Assembly: GCA_016926135.1 (NCBI GenBank)
Contig: JAFGPH010000024.1
Location: 1-5,370 of the forward strand
Reading direction: 5' to 3'
DNA from: Deltaproteobacteria bacterium
Lineage (GTDB): Bacteria; Desulfobacterota; DSM-4660; Desulfatiglandales; HGW-15
Length of the DNA stretch: 5,370 nucleotides
Positions 4,008 to 5,370 of the stretch are shown here, piece by piece (within the stretch, counting starts at the first letter, position 1; each line of letters starts with the position of its first letter). Under the pieces are notes generated by a model. It was not told the DNA's origin. It did not search any database and was given only the letters and a program-made list of their open reading frames with translations. Position numbers and translations under genes: made by a program.

Positions 4008-5370
4008 TCAGAGCCTCTGTAGAAAGGAACTCCGGGTCATGCCTGCCCCAACGGAGTCGAAGAGAATCCTCTTCGACTCCGCAAGTTTTTCGAGATTCCT
4101 GTTGACGGGATACCCCTGAACGACGTCTTCCTGGAGTGCCCCCCTCTGGAGGTCATAGGGAAGTCTTTGCATGGAAACGACGGAGCAGTTTCCCCTCGTG
4201 TGGATGTTGGTGACCATGCGCTCCGCAATGTAATCCCTCACCATGGCCTTGAGATCGGCCTGACCGTTATCCAGGAGCCTTTCCAGGGTGATGGGGATCA
4301 TGGCGAAGTTGGCCTGATGCTCGACGAGAAGGTCTATGTCATTGAGGGTCAGGCCGTTTCGGATCAGCAATTCCTCCAGGTGTCCCCTGGCCCCGCGGGT
4401 GGCATAAAGGAAGACGCCTTTGCCGTTCATCTGCCCGAAGACATCCCCGTCTTCCCGGATGCCCTGAATATATGCGGCAAAGCATCCATGGGTCCTGGTG
4501 TGGGTATCAACGATTCCCCGTGAAGGTCTTTGGATCCCATAGCGCTCCCCGCGGTGGAGCGCCACCTCAACGCCCGTCTCGCGGGAGAGAAATACGGATG
4601 CCACGGTGGCGCACTTGCCGGATTCGATGTACGCCCGGGCGATCTTTTCCAGGAGGCCCGGCTCCCCGCGCAGACTCATGATGTCAAAGGCAAAGGACCT
4701 TACCTCCCGGTCATAGAAATTGAGGGTCTCGGTGAAACGCGTGAAAGACCCGTTCTGCACCTCCTGAGGATGCATGAGTTCGACGAGGCGGTGCTGAACC
4801 CTTGCAGCCATTGCCGGGACCCTGTGAACGAGCTCTCCGAGCTGATTGTCCACGATGATCCCCTCGATTCTGTGGGGGCTGCTCAGCCGGAGCAGGGCGC
4901 GGGCAATCTCCGTGACAAAATCACCATCCAGGGGAAATGTGGTTCCCTGCCAGCGGGAGTAATCGCCTCCCACATGCCGGTCGGTCGCGGTTCGAAGGGC
5001 CGTGGCCAGGGCGTCGTCTCCGAATATGATGTTCGCCGTATCAAGCGGTTTGAAAGGCCTTGCCCGATGGATGTTTTCGGCGCCCACTACGACGGAGAGG
5101 TCTCCTGCCTTAAGGACGCCCGCAAGGGAGAGGACAAAGGCGACCTCCACGGCCACGTTGAAGCCCGGGCATCCGGCGTAGAGGTCAAAAACCATGGCGT
5201 CGGGACAGGCGTCACGAATGACGCCATAGGGTTCCCTGACCAGGGGCCCATGGTCGTACTTGTCTTCCCCCACATTGGTGGCCCCGATGACAAGCTTGAC
5301 TTTTGATGGGTGGACAGGGTCCTTTGTAAGAAGGTCCGACATGGCGGCCACTCCGATTTTTTCGTCAGCA
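4008..5370 (-). CDS. KAS III (FabH)-like condensing enzyme with an extra internal segment, 5'-partial
   Basis: Thiolase-fold condensing enzyme related to 3-oxoacyl-ACP synthase III, which makes a C-C bond between acyl thioesters. The frame stays open to the window edge, and the codons before GTG 5351 (ADEKIG) continue the usual KAS III helix, so the true start lies beyond 5370; roughly 45 residues are missing compared with FabH. Numbering from 5351: catalytic Cys61 in DLYAGCPGF, a GDDA turn at 111-114, His345 in EHQANF and Asn388 in RGNCSVVS form the Cys-His-Asn triad, and SVGAGMTRSSF (433-443) is the C-terminal Gly-rich strand. Between the GDDA turn and MNGKGVF (308-314) are nearly 200 residues, far more than in FabH (about 317 residues overall). 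Residues about 145-267 resemble a second N-half without the Cys. Its substrate is unknown. It is convergent with the Spy-like gene and shows no link to the Cpx-like operon. Confidence 0.85.
   Translation of the reverse strand, partial: ADEKIGVAAMSDLLTKDPVHPSKVKLVIGATNVGEDKYDHGPLVREPYGVIRDACPDAMVFDLYAGCPGFNVAVEVAFVLSLAGVLKAGDLSVVVGAENIHRARPFKPLDTANIIFGDDALATALRTATDRHVGGDYSRWQGTTFPLDGDFVTEIARALLRLSSPHRIEGIIVDNQLGELVHRVPAMAARVQHRLVELMHPQEVQNGSFTRFTETLNFYDREVRSFAFDIMSLRGEPGLLEKIARAYIESGKCATVASVFLSRETGVEVALHRGERYGIQRPSRGIVDTHTRTHGCFAAYIQGIREDGDVFGQMNGKGVFLYATRGARGHLEELLIRNGLTLNDIDLLVEHQANFAMIPITLERLLDNGQADLKAMVRDYIAERMVTNIHTRGNCSVVSMQRLPYDLQRGALQEDVVQGYPVNRNLEKLAESKRILFDSVGAGMTRSSFLQRL

Noticed and set aside
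4530..5306. 258-residue plus-strand open frame
   Set aside because: Antisense to the KAS III-like gene, whose catalytic motifs are intact; no motif or ribosome binding site of its own.
5349..5351. GTG 5351 as the true start of the KAS III-like gene
   Set aside because: The frame stays open to the window edge and the upstream codons fit the usual KAS III helix; too much of the N-half would be missing.

Overview
The window (5370 bases, GC-rich, tightly packed) carries five protein-coding genes. Four run on the minus strand and one short gene runs on the plus strand. Codon use, protein style and the mix of a CpxR/CpxA-like pair, a receiver-cyclase fusion and an unusual KAS III-like enzyme suggest a GC-rich Gram-negative bacterium. 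My best guess is the former Deltaproteobacteria (Desulfobacterota), but nothing here proves the taxon.

Layout from left to right. Bases 1-224 hold no convincing gene, only a hairpin (21-54) and a short tandem heptamer array (146-175). Next come, all on the minus strand and read from right to left, a receiver-adenylate/guanylate cyclase fusion (3303-2356), an OmpR/CpxR-type response regulator (2320-1625) and a CpxA-type membrane histidine kinase (1616-225). The gaps are 35 and 8 bases, so these three look like one operon. Divergent from them, on the plus strand, is a small Spy/CpxP-like exported protein (3436-3948). It ends convergently against a KAS III-like condensing enzyme (4008 to beyond 5370, minus strand), whose N-terminus lies outside the window. 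A nested hairpin occupies the gap between the two stop codons.

The central four genes resemble a rebuilt Cpx envelope-stress module. As in E. coli, a Spy/CpxP-like gene is divergent from the regulator genes. Here, however, a receiver-cyclase fusion is inserted between them. Two clusters of GTAAA/GTTAA half-sites, spaced 10-11 bases (one helical turn) and all in the same orientation, lie upstream of the response regulator (2335-2370) and in the divergent intergenic region (3328-3375). They match the known CpxR box (GTAAA-N5-GTAAA). The likely circuit is kinase to response regulator, which would control the Spy-like gene and its own operon, with a second output through a nucleotide cyclase whose receiver is a close paralogue of the regulator's own. 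That would link envelope stress to cyclic-nucleotide signalling. The wiring is inference; the domains and half-sites are visible in the sequence.

The KAS III-like protein is also odd. Between its Cys-bearing N-half and its His/Asn-bearing C-half lies an extra segment of about 130 residues that itself reads like a second KAS III N-half, with Arg where the catalytic Cys would be.
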